From a virus: DNA of 24,234 nucleotides. Under the pieces are notes generated by a model. The model made no database searches. It was not told where the DNA came from and worked only from the letters and a program-made list of their open reading frames with translations. The stretch spans positions 1 to 24,234 of IMG/VR virus record IMGVR_UViG_3300000117_000245. One strand, written 5' to 3'. A program made the translations under genes and the position numbers. This document shows, piece by piece, positions 1 to 9,453 of the stretch (position 1 is its first letter; each line of letters begins with the position of its first letter).

Positions 1-3000
1 TTTGTAGCAGTGTAGTCGTAGGAAGCTCCTTCAAATAATTTAACACCATTTTGATAAACATCAAGGGTGCCAACACTATAACCTTCTGAAACATCAAAGA
101 GTCCAGTAGTAGCAGTTACGACCTCAGACCCTCTTACTAAATTACCAGAACCACCAGCCCCTCCAGCAATATCACTAAATACAATATTACCAGCACCATC
201 CGTTACCAAACTCTGGCCAGCACTACCGTCTGCTGTAGGAAGTGTATACTGATTGTTTACATTGACACTATCTGCACTAAAAGTTCCAGCTACATCTAAT
301 TTATAGGCTGGTGTAGCTGTACCAATACCAATTCTGTCTGTACTAGCATCAAGCCTAAAGAGATTAGCATTGCCAGTGCCTTCCATTCTAATGTCTCTAT
401 CAGAACCAGCTTCATTAAATACAATTCCAACGCCTCCAGCTCCTACATCAAGAACACGAATTTCTGATTCAGCAGCATTTCCACCACCTCTAATAAATAC
501 AGTATTACCGCTTGAAGCACTAATAAAAGTATTACCTAACGCACTAACCATCATATAGTCATTACCACCCGCCATGCTAGTGTGTTTAATACCAGCAAAT
601 GCAGTATTACCACTTAAAGCACAATCGCCAATCATAACTCCACTACCACCACGATCAGCAATCCTGACACAACCACCATCATCATACACAAGCTCAACAT
701 CATGTTCAGCCACCACACTGCTGGCTGCAGGTCTATACTTACCAAGAGTAATACCGCTTTCATTAACCATTATCTGATGATCAAATTTATTTCCACCCCC
801 ACGAATATATACATTACTGTCTTCTTTAGCGCTAAGATAAGTGTGAGTACCAGCGCTCATGATCATATATTCGGATGGACCTGTGAGACTAGTGTGTTTT
901 AATCCGAAATAAGCTCCAGGTGAAGTTTGACTATATACTCCACTACCAACCACCAATTTAGTTCCTACTAGAATATCTCCATCTCTAATATCAAGTTTGG
1001 AAACAGGAGAATTCGTCCCTATACCAACATTTCCGGCACTATTTATACGAATCCTTTCTAGACCAGCAGTCGATGCGCAAATCGTATTAGCAGACGGAAA
1101 ATAGAAGCCCGTGTCGCTATCGCCTTCTACGCTCAGTGTTGGCGATGTAGAACTGCCGCCTTGTACAAAATAACATTCAGTGTTAAAGAACTGATCGCAG
1201 TAGTGTCTCGTAATGTTGGATGTGGCATACCTAACCATTAAGTTATTATTGGTATAAATACTAGTGTTAATTGCTCCAGAGGTTCCAATATTAAAATTAC
1301 TAGCAGTGATACCCATGCCAGCATGTGCGGCTGACGCTGAATATAATCTTATGTAGTCTAGGTCTGTGGCGTTTGTGGAAAATCCAGCACTAAATGCTTT
1401 GAAGTCAATCTTTGATGTTGTTGTTGATGATCGATCAACGAAAACGTTACCGACAACGTGTAATTTTTCTGAGGGCGAAGCCGTCCCTATACCAACCCTA
1501 CTATTAGCTATATCCACATGAATAGTACCATCTGCAACTGTTTGATTGCCTGAATTACCTACAAACAATCTACCCTCATTTAAGTTAGGGGTAGCATTGG
1601 TACGACCAGCGCCCATCACTTTTATAGAGCCAGCAGAATTGTCTCTTCTTGTTACTTTAGCGATTTTTTGTATTTGCGAAGACTCGCCAGTAGGAGCAGT
1701 TTTACTTAGTGTGCCAGCAGTATTGCTAACATAAAGTTCGTCTCCCTCATCCCAGTCTGGAGTATCTGTGTCTATGTTGTAAAGCGAACCAAAAGTAATA
1801 ATATTTACATTTGCGTTATGGTTGACAGTTTCAGCGGCTATTCCAAAGGCTGGCATTTTAGAAGAGTCATTAGCGTCTGCTTTAGAAACAACTGTTTTAT
1901 TGCCTGATATGCCAGATATATAAACTACATCGCCCTTAGTTAATGCTTCACCAGCTTTGGCTGTAAAGTATATAGCGCCTCTTAAATTACCAATAAATTG
2001 GTTAGCTTCAACATCTCCAACTATCGTAATATTACCAGTACCAACTATGTCATAGTTGTTAAGGTCTAAATTGCCTCCAAGCTTAGGAGTGGTGTCTTCT
2101 ACCACACCATTGATTCCAGCAACACCACTAAATATAATATTTCCCGCACCATCTGTAACTAAACTATGTCCAGTAAGTCCATCCCCAGTAGGAAATGTAT
2201 ACTGACCATTTATATTAACAGAATCTAAAGTTGCGCTACCTTTAAGATTTAACGAGTACCCTTGAGGTATATATGTTCCTGTTTGTCCAATAAAAATTTC
2301 CTTAGACCCATTAATACTCATAGCAGTAGAGGAAATACCACCACTACCCCTGACATTAAAGAACATACCTCCGTCAGGATTATTTTGATTACCATCTGTT
2401 TTTTCAAATACAAAGCCGTCGTTAGCATTATTGCCAAGACCCCAACAGTCACTATTTTGATATGCGATAAATCCATCATAAATAGGAGGACCAGATAATG
2501 GAATATCGGCAGTTCTAAAAGCTGCTGTTGGACTTATAATTCCAGATTGAATATATGTAGTACCATGTACATGTAATTTATATTGTGGAGAATTCGTCCC
2601 AATACCAATATCACCTACAGAAGTTATTCTAGCTCTTTCTGTATTGTCTGTTCCAAATACAATATCTTTAGCAACTCCGTAGGTATTAATACCTAAATGT
2701 CCATAACTAGAGAATAAATGAAAACTACCAGCACCTAATCCCAGCAGAGTATTGAAACTTGTAAATTGACTAGAGGATTTTCCATATGAAAGAAGTCCTC
2801 CAAGCTGACTTCCCGTATCATAATGATATGTCTTAACTGTCTCTGTTGAGTCTGTACTCCGTTGGTATATATAAGGATCTGTACTGCTTATGGTAAGTTC
2901 TTCAGCAGTAATATCTCCATCAATATCAATATTGCCTGCACCATTTATATTTTTATTATTTAAACTTAAATTACCACCCAGCTGAGGATTTTGATCTTCT

Positions 3001-6000
3001 AATAAACTAGATATACCACTACCACCACCACCAACACCAGTAGGTATGGCAACATCTATAGCTGTGATATGGCCATTAGAATCTAAGGTTAAATTCTGTA
3101 TAAAAATATTACCAGAATTTGCACTCGTGTTAGCAGCACTAATAACAGGATGTCCTGTGAGATACGCAGCTTGTGAATGGTCTCCCCATCCATACGCGCT
3201 ATTCCATTGCGTGGAATTACCACTAGTAGCAGTTATAATCCCGCTAACATCTAAGCTTCCACTAACCATAACGTTCTGACCAGATGCAGCTGTTAATATT
3301 GTATTACCATAAATATCAAAAATTATTCTTTCATTATTCTCTTTGAAAGCTGTTTGACCAGAATCTCTACCCTGATAAAATTTGACAGGAATACCTGATT
3401 CTCTGGAGCCTATCAACACATGATTTCGCAATCCTGTTGCAGCAATGCCGCTGTTACAATACTGAAAACTAGCAACATTCCTATCATCAATATCACGAAT
3501 CAGATGTCCAGCAAAACTTGTATGATCAAGAGTTCTTGATAACACTGTTCCTTCGTTACCACTAGGAGCTACAATATGAATTGCTGTAGCCGGATTAGTT
3601 GTACCTATACCAATACGATCTCCATTTTGATGGATAATACTATTAACAAGAGGGGTGACAGTATTACTAAACACAGGTAAATAATTAGCAGTTGCTCCAC
3701 CACCTATAATACCAGTAACATTAATTGTTAGTATTCCTGTAGGATCAGTACCTGTACCAGAATCATAGATTAAAAGTATATGTTCTCCAGCCTGTACTTG
3801 TGTGTTTAATGCTGAGTTAACTACTCCGCTAGAAGCTTTTGCAGAGACAACTCCTGTGATATGACCAAACTCATCAAACAAAAGGTCTTGGACAAAATCA
3901 TCATCAGTATTATTAACATTAGAAGCAGCATTGGTTATAGCTATATGAGTTCCACTAATTGCGTAAGGGACATCATTAACTAAGAAACTAATAGGATCCC
4001 CAGAACTAATAGTCTCTGTAAAGCCTGTAATATAACCAAGATTATTATTTAGTAGGCTTATATTATCTCCACTTTGTACAACAACACTAAGATCACCCGT
4101 TAATCCAATACCATCATTTCTAGATAATACTATCTCTCTATTACCAGTATTATATACTATATTATTTACAAAAGTATTAGTATCTGGAGGTATGGAATCT
4201 ATTTGACTTTGCAAATGTCCTGATACAGAAATTAACTCTCCTGTAGTTGCATAACCAGCAAGCGAATGGTCTTCCCAACTATACGCTTCACCCCACTGAC
4301 CTGTTTGTATGGCGGTAATATTGTAAGCAACTGAAGATGTAAATATAGGGTCTGTTTCATTAAACCCTGTGATATATGGTACATCGTTAGTTAGTAAGCT
4401 AATATTGCTCCCAGAAACCAAAACGTTACTAGGAACACTATCTATACCAGTAACAGCAACGCTAGCAACTCCTGTGACATGACCGTATTGATCAAATAAT
4501 AAGTCTTGAATAAAAGTATTATTGCTATTATCAACACTTGATACGGTAGCTACTGAAACATGAGAGTCTTTGTCTAAGACATAAACTACACCCTGCATAT
4601 TAGAATGTGATGTACATTGATAATATAAAATATTGGGAGTATCATGTTCAATTTCCCAAGTCAGTGTACCATTACTAACAGGACTACCAGTAATGCCATC
4701 TGTATAAGCAGTGCCTCCTAGTCCTGCAGTAGTCTGAAATTGAAATGGATGGGCGCCCATGTTATTAACAAACTTATATGTTTTGCCTCTATATAAATAT
4801 AATGTTGGATCATCAGCACCACCAGATAAGCCTGGACCATTAAATCTATAATTAGCACTACCCAGACCAGGGGAAGTTAAAGTATACTCAGGTATCGAAT
4901 CATAGGCAGAATCATTAGTCAGTAAACTTATATTGTCACCACTGTGCAAAACTATATCAAAATTTCCTGTTAGCTGTACTCCATCATTTCTAGTTAAAAC
5001 TAAATCTCTCAATCCAGTATTATAAACTATACCACTAACAAAAGTATTGGTATCAGATGGTATTGAATCTATTCTCCCTTGAAGATAACCTGAGACAGAA
5101 ACAAGCTCTCCTGTAGTCGCATAGCCAGCATCATTAGTTAGTAAGCTGATATTATCCCCCAGCTCCACTACTCCGGTTACATTAATAGTTAAGGTTCCTG
5201 TTGGATCGACGCCAGTACCAGAGTCATAAACCAATACTATGTTGTCACCAGACTGTATTTGTGTATTCAGAGCAGAGTCTATTATGCCGGTAGCAGATTC
5301 AGAAGAAAGCACTCCGGTAACATGTCCATATTGATCAAATAATAGATTTTGAATAAAAAAATCACCGTTATTATTACTATTTGATACAGCAGAAATGTCA
5401 GGATGAGAATCCCTATCTAATACATAAACAGTCCCCTGCATACTAGAGTGTGATGTGCATTGATAGTATAGGGTGTTGGGTGTATCATGCCTGATTTCCC
5501 AAGTCATAGTGGCATTACTTATAGGACTATTGTCCATACCACTAGTATATGCAGTACCACCTATACCAGCACTAGTTTGAAACTGAAATGGATGTGCTCC
5601 CATATTGTTGACAAACTTATATGTTCTACCTCTAACCAAATATAATGTAGGATCAGCAGTAGAAGCAGATAGTCCCGGACCACTAAATAAATAGTGACTT
5701 GAGCCACTAGCCCCCAGAATATATTTAGGAACAGTATCATACCCAATGTCATTTAGTAACAGACTGATATTGCTGCCTGAAACTAAAACATTGGCTGGTA
5801 CACTTCCCCCAATACCTGTAACAGCAACACTATCTACCCCAGTAACATGTCCGTATTGGTCAAACAATAAATTTTGAATAAAAGTATTATTACTATTAGT
5901 TTCATCAGATATGGTAGATACATCTATATGATCCAAGCCTGTATAGGCAACACTGATAACTTCAGTGCCACTAGTAGTAACCTGTATATTGTGCCCACCT

Positions 6001-6218
6001 TCTATAACTAAAGATGAAGAGGTCAATCCGTTGAGAGCACTTATTCCACTACCAACACTAAATCCCAGGAGACCACTCCAAGGCGTAATACCATCCCCTA
6101 CCTTTAGCACATTTGCATCAATAGCAAATCCAGGCTCTCCACTAGCAAGAGTAGGGTTAGTACTATTAAATTGACTTAATGTACCTTTTCTAAATTGTAT
6201 TAAATTATTCCTAGCCAT
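1..6218 (-). CDS. Giant tail fibre / receptor-binding structural protein (partial, C-terminus beyond window)
   Basis: An open frame of 2,072 codons without a stop starts at ATG 6218 after AAGGACGACCGCTAA and runs off the left edge, where it still reads as fibre sequence (VYQNGVKLFEGASYDYTAT). Residues 1-50 (start MARNNLIQFRKGTLSQF) match the N-terminal module of many phage fibres (Mtd_N-like) and resemble the start of the next gene upstream. Residues ~150-300 and ~432-580 are duplicated blocks, each with a cupredoxin-like domain (His209/Cys254/His257/Met260; His490/Cys535/His538/Met541) followed by FDQYGHVTGV. Residues ~1414-1560 resemble a module common in marine phage virion proteins (starting near AKAGEALTKGDVVYISG). 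The distal part has five GIGT-x-P motifs (near 3605, 2600, 1480, 1010 and 330), typical of fibre beta-repeats. Role: extended fibre or adhesin on the virion, probably for host recognition. The fibre class is well supported by repeats and composition; the receptor is unknown. Confidence 0.85.
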   Translation of the reverse strand, partial: MARNNLIQFRKGTLSQFNSTNPTLASGEPGFAIDANVLKVGDGITPWSGLLGFSVGSGISALNGLTSSSLVIEGGHNIQVTTSGTEVISVAYTGLDHIDVSTISDETNSNNTFIQNLLFDQYGHVTGVDSVAVTGIGGSVPANVLVSGSNISLLLNDIGYDTVPKYILGASGSSHYLFSGPGLSASTADPTLYLVRGRTYKFVNNMGAHPFQFQTSAGIGGTAYTSGMDNSPISNATMTWEIRHDTPNTLYYQCTSHSSMQGTVYVLDRDSHPDISAVSNSNNNGDFFIQNLLFDQYGHVTGVLSSESATGIIDSALNTQIQSGDNIVLVYDSGTGVDPTGTLTINVTGVVELGDNISLLTNDAGYATTGELVSVSGYLQGRIDSIPSDTNTFVSGIVYNTGLRDLVLTRNDGVQLTGNFDIVLHSGDNISLLTNDSAYDSIPEYTLTSPGLGSANYRFNGPGLSGGADDPTLYLYRGKTYKFVNNMGAHPFQFQTTAGLGGTAYTDGITGSPVSNGTLTWEIEHDTPNILYYQCTSHSNMQGVVYVLDKDSHVSVATVSSVDNSNNTFIQDLLFDQYGHVTGVASVAVTGIDSVPSNVLVSGSNISLLTNDVPYITGFNETDPIFTSSVAYNITAIQTGQWGEAYSWEDHSLAGYATTGELISVSGHLQSQIDSIPPDTNTFVNNIVYNTGNREIVLSRNDGIGLTGDLSVVVQSGDNISLLNNNLGYITGFTETISSGDPISFLVNDVPYAISGTHIAITNAASNVNNTDDDFVQDLLFDEFGHITGVVSAKASSGVVNSALNTQVQAGEHILLIYDSGTGTDPTGILTINVTGIIGGGATANYLPVFSNTVTPLVNSIIHQNGDRIGIGTTNPATAIHIVAPSGNEGTVLSRTLDHTSFAGHLIRDIDDRNVASFQYCNSGIAATGLRNHVLIGSRESGIPVKFYQGRDSGQTAFKENNERIIFDIYGNTILTAASGQNVMVSGSLDVSGIITATSGNSTQWNSAYGWGDHSQAAYLTGHPVISAANTSANSGNIFIQNLTLDSNGHITAIDVAIPTGVGGGGSGISSLLEDQNPQLGGNLSLNNKNINGAGNIDIDGDITAEELTISSTDPYIYQRSTDSTETVKTYHYDTGSQLGGLLSYGKSSSQFTSFNTLLGLGAGSFHLFSSYGHLGINTYGVAKDIVFGTDNTERARITSVGDIGIGTNSPQYKLHVHGTTYIQSGIISPTAAFRTADIPLSGPPIYDGFIAYQNSDCWGLGNNANDGFVFEKTDGNQNNPDGGMFFNVRGSGGISSTAMSINGSKEIFIGQTGTYIPQGYSLNLKGSATLDSVNINGQYTFPTGDGLTGHSLVTDGAGNIIFSGVAGINGVVEDTTPKLGGNLDLNNYDIVGTGNITIVGDVEANQFIGNLRGAIYFTAKAGEALTKGDVVYISGISGNKTVVSKADANDSSKMPAFGIAAETVNHNANVNIITFGSLYNIDTDTPDWDEGDELYVSNTAGTLSKTAPTGESSQIQKIAKVTRRDNSAGSIKVMGAGRTNATPNLNEGRLFVGNSGNQTVADGTIHVDIANSRVGIGTASPSEKLHVVGNVFVDRSSTTTSKIDFKAFSAGFSTNATDLDYIRLYSASAAHAGMGITASNFNIGTSGAINTSIYTNNNLMVRYATSNITRHYCDQFFNTECYFVQGGSSTSPTLSVEGDSDTGFYFPSANTICASTAGLERIRINSAGNVGIGTNSPVSKLDIRDGDILVGTKLVVGSGVYSQTSPGAYFGLKHTSLTGPSEYMIMSAGTHTYLSAKEDSNVYIRGGGNKFDHQIMVNESGITLGKYRPAASSVVAEHDVELVYDDGGCVRIADRGGSGVMIGDCALSGNTAFAGIKHTSMAGGNDYMMVSALGNTFISASSGNTVFIRGGGNAAESEIRVLDVGAGGVGIVFNEAGSDRDIRMEGTGNANLFRLDASTDRIGIGTATPAYKLDVAGTFSADSVNVNNQYTLPTADGSAGQSLVTDGAGNIVFSDIAGGAGGSGNLVRGSEVVTATTGLFDVSEGYSVGTLDVYQNGVKLFEGASYDYTAT

Positions 6219-6231
6219 TTAGCGGTCGTCC

Positions 6232-7515
6232 TTATGGAGATCCACCATCTATTTTCGAACTTCTAATATAAAAATTAGTTAGTATATAACTATTAATACC
6301 AGCATTACCTGGCCCAACCGAAGCACCTGAAATAAATGGCGAATTTATGTATGAACTATATAGTTTATTTTCTGAAGGATTATAATAAAGATTAAGACCT
6401 GACTCTGCAACTATAGAGCTACCAGAGCCTGGCGGATTAACCAATACAATGTTATAATTAGTGTCTGCATTAGTATGAGGTACATCTATGGTAGTAGCTA
6501 CTGTAGCTCTACCAGATAAATTACCACTAAAGGTTGGAGCGACAAGAATATTGCCACTAGAATCATAATATAAAGACGTATCTGAGATTACAGGATTACA
6601 GCCTGTTACATTCACATTAGTTAAAAGTAAAGAATTTTGCGTACCAGTATGGTTTACATCAGCAACAAAAACGTTTGTAGCACAATCTGCTGTACCAACT
6701 AATGTCCCAGATATTGTTGTAGCACTAATACTATCAGCAAAAAGTTGTGGGGAATACAAACCAAATTGAGCTTCCCATCTGCCTCTATGTTCTTGCCATA
6801 AGAAATCAGCAAAACCTGTAGGAGTAACACCAGACCTAACAACCCTAATACCACCACTAGGAACAACATCAACAATATTTAAGGTAATTAAGTTATCGCC
6901 AATATTTACATTAGTACTATTAAATATAGAGCTAGATCCTTGAATATTTAAATCACCTACTACCGATAGATTGCCCCCTATTAAAACATTGTCATCACTA
7001 TCATGCGTAACCACACCAGTTGTATTAATAGATAAAGCATCACTAACCGAATTATATGATAATTGGATATTATTTCCTGCAACTAAATCTGTCTCAAACT
7101 GATTTGCTACCAAACCTGTAACAGTAGGTGTAAAGTCACTGATATCAGCAGCAACTAAACCAGAAACATCAAATGTAATTGTATTCGTACCAGAAACACC
7201 TATAAGATTAATTCTGTTACCACCCACAAGATTTAAGGTGGCTTCTCCACTAGCCATTAGGGTTTCTGAACCACTAACGCTAACAAACCTAAATACATCA
7301 TTAACACTACCGGTACCCCCACCCGTCAATCCTGTTTGTGGGATTACACAAGAATCAGAATTCCACAGACCACTAAAATTAACTTCATCTTTACCTACAA
7401 CAAGTCTACACTGATCTGTAATAAAACCCAACTCACCATTAGCTAAAGTGGGGTTTGTAGACAACCATTGAGCTAGTGTGCCTCTTCTTACTTGTATTAA
7501 TGTATCTCTTGGCAT
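6232..7515 (-). CDS. Tail fibre / virion structural protein (427 aa)
   Basis: The N-terminus (MPRDTLIQVRRGTLAQWL..., residues 1-50) has the same module as the giant fibre downstream, including the NPTLA-GE-GF core, so the two proteins probably attach to the virion in the same way. Residues ~155-260 contain a beta-rich segment typical of marine phage structural proteins (NVNIGDNLITLNI, then GGIRVVRSG and a Trp-Gln-Glu-His segment). The rest is rich in Gly, Ser, Thr, Asn and Val with no membrane segment. The start follows AAAGGGAGACAACA, an excellent ribosome site. The stop lies 13 bp before the giant fibre start, so the two are probably one transcript. Likely a short fibre or baseplate-proximal adhesin. 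Exact position in the virion cannot be told from sequence alone. Confidence 0.75.
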   Translation of the reverse strand: MPRDTLIQVRRGTLAQWLSTNPTLANGELGFITDQCRLVVGKDEVNFSGLWNSDSCVIPQTGLTGGGTGSVNDVFRFVSVSGSETLMASGEATLNLVGGNRINLIGVSGTNTITFDVSGLVAADISDFTPTVTGLVANQFETDLVAGNNIQLSYNSVSDALSINTTGVVTHDSDDNVLIGGNLSVVGDLNIQGSSSIFNSTNVNIGDNLITLNIVDVVPSGGIRVVRSGVTPTGFADFLWQEHRGRWEAQFGLYSPQLFADSISATTISGTLVGTADCATNVFVADVNHTGTQNSLLLTNVNVTGCNPVISDTSLYYDSSGNILVAPTFSGNLSGRATVATTIDVPHTNADTNYNIVLVNPPGSGSSIVAESGLNLYYNPSENKLYSSYINSPFISGASVGPGNAGINSYILTNFYIRSSKIDGGSP

Positions 7516-7527
7516 TGTTGTCTCCCT

Positions 7528-7890
7528 TTATGGTGTGCCACAGTCAAATTCTCTACCGTGTTCTATAAAATCTTCTAAACCATCAACTCTACTATGATGA
7601 ATATTTCCAATAAATTCACTCGTTGACCCTGTTTGTACAGTAAGGTCGAATGTTTGATAAATCTCAACGTCTATAAAATTAGTAGTAGAACTAGTGTTCG
7701 TAGCCTCTATATCTATAACGTTTTTACTATAATTAACATCTTCAGTATCAGAGTAATTATTGTTTATTATATCTAAAGTCTTACTGTCTGTTATACTGTC
7801 TTCCAATATCGTCTCTATGGTATCTGAAAACGATGTTTCTATACCTATAAAATTAGATACTACCGGTTCTACTTCTATAGTGAAACTCAT
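7528..7890 (-). CDS. Hypothetical virion-module protein (120 aa)
   Basis: Acidic protein rich in Thr, Ser, Asp, Glu, Ile and Asn, starting MSFTIEVEPVVSNF. I recognise no domain. The start at 7890 is chosen because its ATG overlaps the TGA stop of the preceding gene (ATGA), the usual sign of translational coupling; an ATG at 7899 would add three residues and has no better ribosome site. The gene sits between a head-tail/connector-type protein and two fibre genes, so a small structural or tail-attachment role is likely from context only. Confidence 0.65.
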   Translation of the reverse strand: MSFTIEVEPVVSNFIGIETSFSDTIETILEDSITDSKTLDIINNNYSDTEDVNYSKNVIDIEATNTSSTTNFIDVEIYQTFDLTVQTGSTSEFIGNIHHSRVDGLEDFIEHGREFDCGTP

Positions 7891-8300
7891 GATGTACAAG
7901 CCAATAGGTCGTCTGACTTACTATATCTTTTATCTATATTAATATTCCCGTATAGTATTCGGAAAGTTTCGCTACCACCACCTGAATATAATTCACTACT
8001 TTTGTCTTGTAGTTCGAAATCGTATTTAGCACTACTAAAAGTATACCCATTAGTGGTTGAAGCTGGTAGTAAAAATGTTATTTTACCATCTGTTGTAGGA
8101 GTCTCAATAAATAGCTTATATGTTGAAAAATCAGAAGTTTCTGTTGTAAAAGTCTGAGTAATATTAGTATTAGTTTTCCACACAATTCTAGCACAATAAT
8201 TAGCCAAATCTATAGGACTATTATTAGAATCCTTATAAACAATAGATAATCTAAATGAAGAACCTTGCTCTATTTTGAAGTCGTATTGACTAGCTGCCAT
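7887..8300 (-). CDS. Head-tail or baseplate-associated structural protein, beta-sandwich-like (137 aa)
   Basis: Begins MAASQYDFKIEQGSSFRLSI and continues with a Tyr-Lys-Asp-Ser-Asn turn and SPIDLANYCARIVW. This is the layout of a widespread phage family whose N-terminal beta strands read roughly QG-x-F-x-L-x-I-x-Y-x-(D/N), then P-I-D-L-x-x-Y-x-A-R, then a strand with GKITFLLPA and a YDFEL strand. Such genes usually lie just after the capsid or at the head of the tail/fibre block, as here. The start has a good ribosome site (GAGAGGTAAGCC before ATG). It is the first gene after the terminator that follows the capsid gene, so it probably heads its own transcript. Function beyond virion assembly is inferred. 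Confidence 0.65.
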   Translation of the reverse strand: MAASQYDFKIEQGSSFRLSIVYKDSNNSPIDLANYCARIVWKTNTNITQTFTTETSDFSTYKLFIETPTTDGKITFLLPASTTNGYTFSSAKYDFELQDKSSELYSGGGSETFRILYGNINIDKRYSKSDDLLACTS

Positions 8301-8342
8301 GGCTTACCTCTCAAAATTATGGGTATACTTAAAGATACACCT

Positions 8343-8350
8343 TATATATA
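8343..8350 (-). promoter_or_regulatory. Possible late promoter (TATATATA)
   Basis: About 40 bp upstream of the 8300 start, just after the capsid terminator, the minus strand carries TATATATAAGG, matching the T4 late promoter box TATAAATA at 7 of 8 positions. A gp55-like sigma factor is encoded in this window, which makes a late promoter here reasonable. The region is very AT-rich and the box is palindromic, so this is weak evidence. Confidence 0.25.
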
Positions 8351-8357
8351 AATATAT

Positions 8358-8387
8358 AAAAAAAGGGCTGGTTTTTACGCCAGCCCC
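8358..8387 (-). terminator. Rho-independent terminator after the capsid gene
   Basis: On the minus strand a perfect 7-bp stem, GGGCTGG / CCAGCCC (8380-8386 with 8365-8371), closes an 8-nt loop and is followed by seven T (8364-8358). It lies 27 bp past the capsid stop, ending the head-gene transcript or attenuating read-through into the fibre genes. Confidence 0.9.
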
Positions 8388-8413
8388 AGTTTCAACCAAA
8401 TAATGATTAAGGC

Positions 8414-9430
8414 TTACAGAGATCCAAGGATAACTCTGCGATTATCTAAGCAAGCAAATCCTTGCTCAGCCCATCCGTAGAATCCAGCTCTCTTCTGACG
8501 ATGAAGTGTATCGTCTTCATAGATCTGAACGCCTTCACGAACTGGCATGATGAAGCTGTCTCTCTTGCGAAGGTCAAGACCTACAACAAGTTCACTATCT
8601 CCACTAAGCGTACCACTCAGTACGTTTTCGAAGAACAGCTGATATTCTTGGCCTTCACCAAGTTCGTCTAGATCATGGAGATTCACACCGAAGACACGGT
8701 TTACTGCTCCACCACCATCATCAGCGACATAGATTTCACGACGAGTAACTTCGTCGACCTGATCGATGCCCCAGTTGCGAAGATCTTCCATAGCTTCAGG
8801 AGAAACATAAAGGTCTGTAAGCTGACCTCTATTATTACTTGAGCTATTACCACCACCGTTACGACGCATAACAGTCTTCATAAGGCTCACAAGACGCTTT
8901 GTGAATTGACCAGAAGCAGCATCACTGTCAAAGACAACAATGTTACGGTCAACACCAGCAGCGAGAAGTGTGTGCCAGCCATCATCATTCATCTTCTTGA
9001 CGAATGAAGCTTCCATAACTTCCATAGCACGACCGACAACATCCCAACGAGCATCACGAGCATACTTTAAGAGATAGTCAATGCTGGAGCCGATGTCATA
9101 AGTTGGAACCATGACATAGTCGCCTTCAACATGACGCTCTGGAATGTATCCGTGATTAGGAATGGTGTAAGCAACGAAATCTTTTTCGGTGCCTGGAGCA
9201 AGGAAATCAAGTGGAAATTCTGGGCTAGCACCAGGAGCTAATTGAATTGGCTCAAAAATGCCATCAAGAACATTGCCACTGAGGACACCTTGACGAAGAG
9301 GCTGTTCAAGAGCTTTTGCAAATTCTGCATTAGCTGCAAGAGAAGTCTCTTTTTGCTGTGAACCAGATCTGACCAAAAGATCGGTCAACTCTGGAGTTGG
9401 TTGAAAAGTTTTATTACTCATATCTGACAT
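8414..9430 (-). CDS. Major capsid protein (338 aa)
   Basis: Starts MSDMSNKTFQPTPELTDLLV at ATG 9430, behind AAGGGAGAAACAACT; an upstream in-frame ATG at 9511 lies inside the neighbouring gene and is not used. The sequence resembles HK97-fold phage capsid proteins: a helical N-arm, a segment with SPEFPLDFLAPG and GYIPER, a long helix over the SIDYLLKYARDARWDVVGRA stretch, then VYVSPEAM-like text (LYVSPEAMEDLRNW) typical of the P-domain and A-domain junction. Its place matches the usual order terminase, portal, protease/scaffold, decoration, capsid. A strong terminator follows, consistent with high expression. About 338 residues is within the usual range for this fold. No insertion domain is evident. 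Confidence 0.85.
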   Translation of the reverse strand: MSDMSNKTFQPTPELTDLLVRSGSQQKETSLAANAEFAKALEQPLRQGVLSGNVLDGIFEPIQLAPGASPEFPLDFLAPGTEKDFVAYTIPNHGYIPERHVEGDYVMVPTYDIGSSIDYLLKYARDARWDVVGRAMEVMEASFVKKMNDDGWHTLLAAGVDRNIVVFDSDAASGQFTKRLVSLMKTVMRRNGGGNSSSNNRGQLTDLYVSPEAMEDLRNWGIDQVDEVTRREIYVADDGGGAVNRVFGVNLHDLDELGEGQEYQLFFENVLSGTLSGDSELVVGLDLRKRDSFIMPVREGVQIYEDDTLHRQKRAGFYGWAEQGFACLDNRRVILGSL

Positions 9431-9453
9431 AGTTGTTTCTCCCTTTTTTAAAC

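Noticed and set aside
370-6174. Several 60-80-codon frames on the plus strand within the fibre gene
   Set aside because: They lie opposite a continuous 2,072-codon fibre frame and have Ser/Pro/Thr-rich shadow composition without ribosome sites.
8347-8354. TATAAATA, an exact T4 late promoter box
   Set aside because: It is on the plus strand and would transcribe antisense to the capsid gene; a minus-strand near match is reported instead with low confidence.
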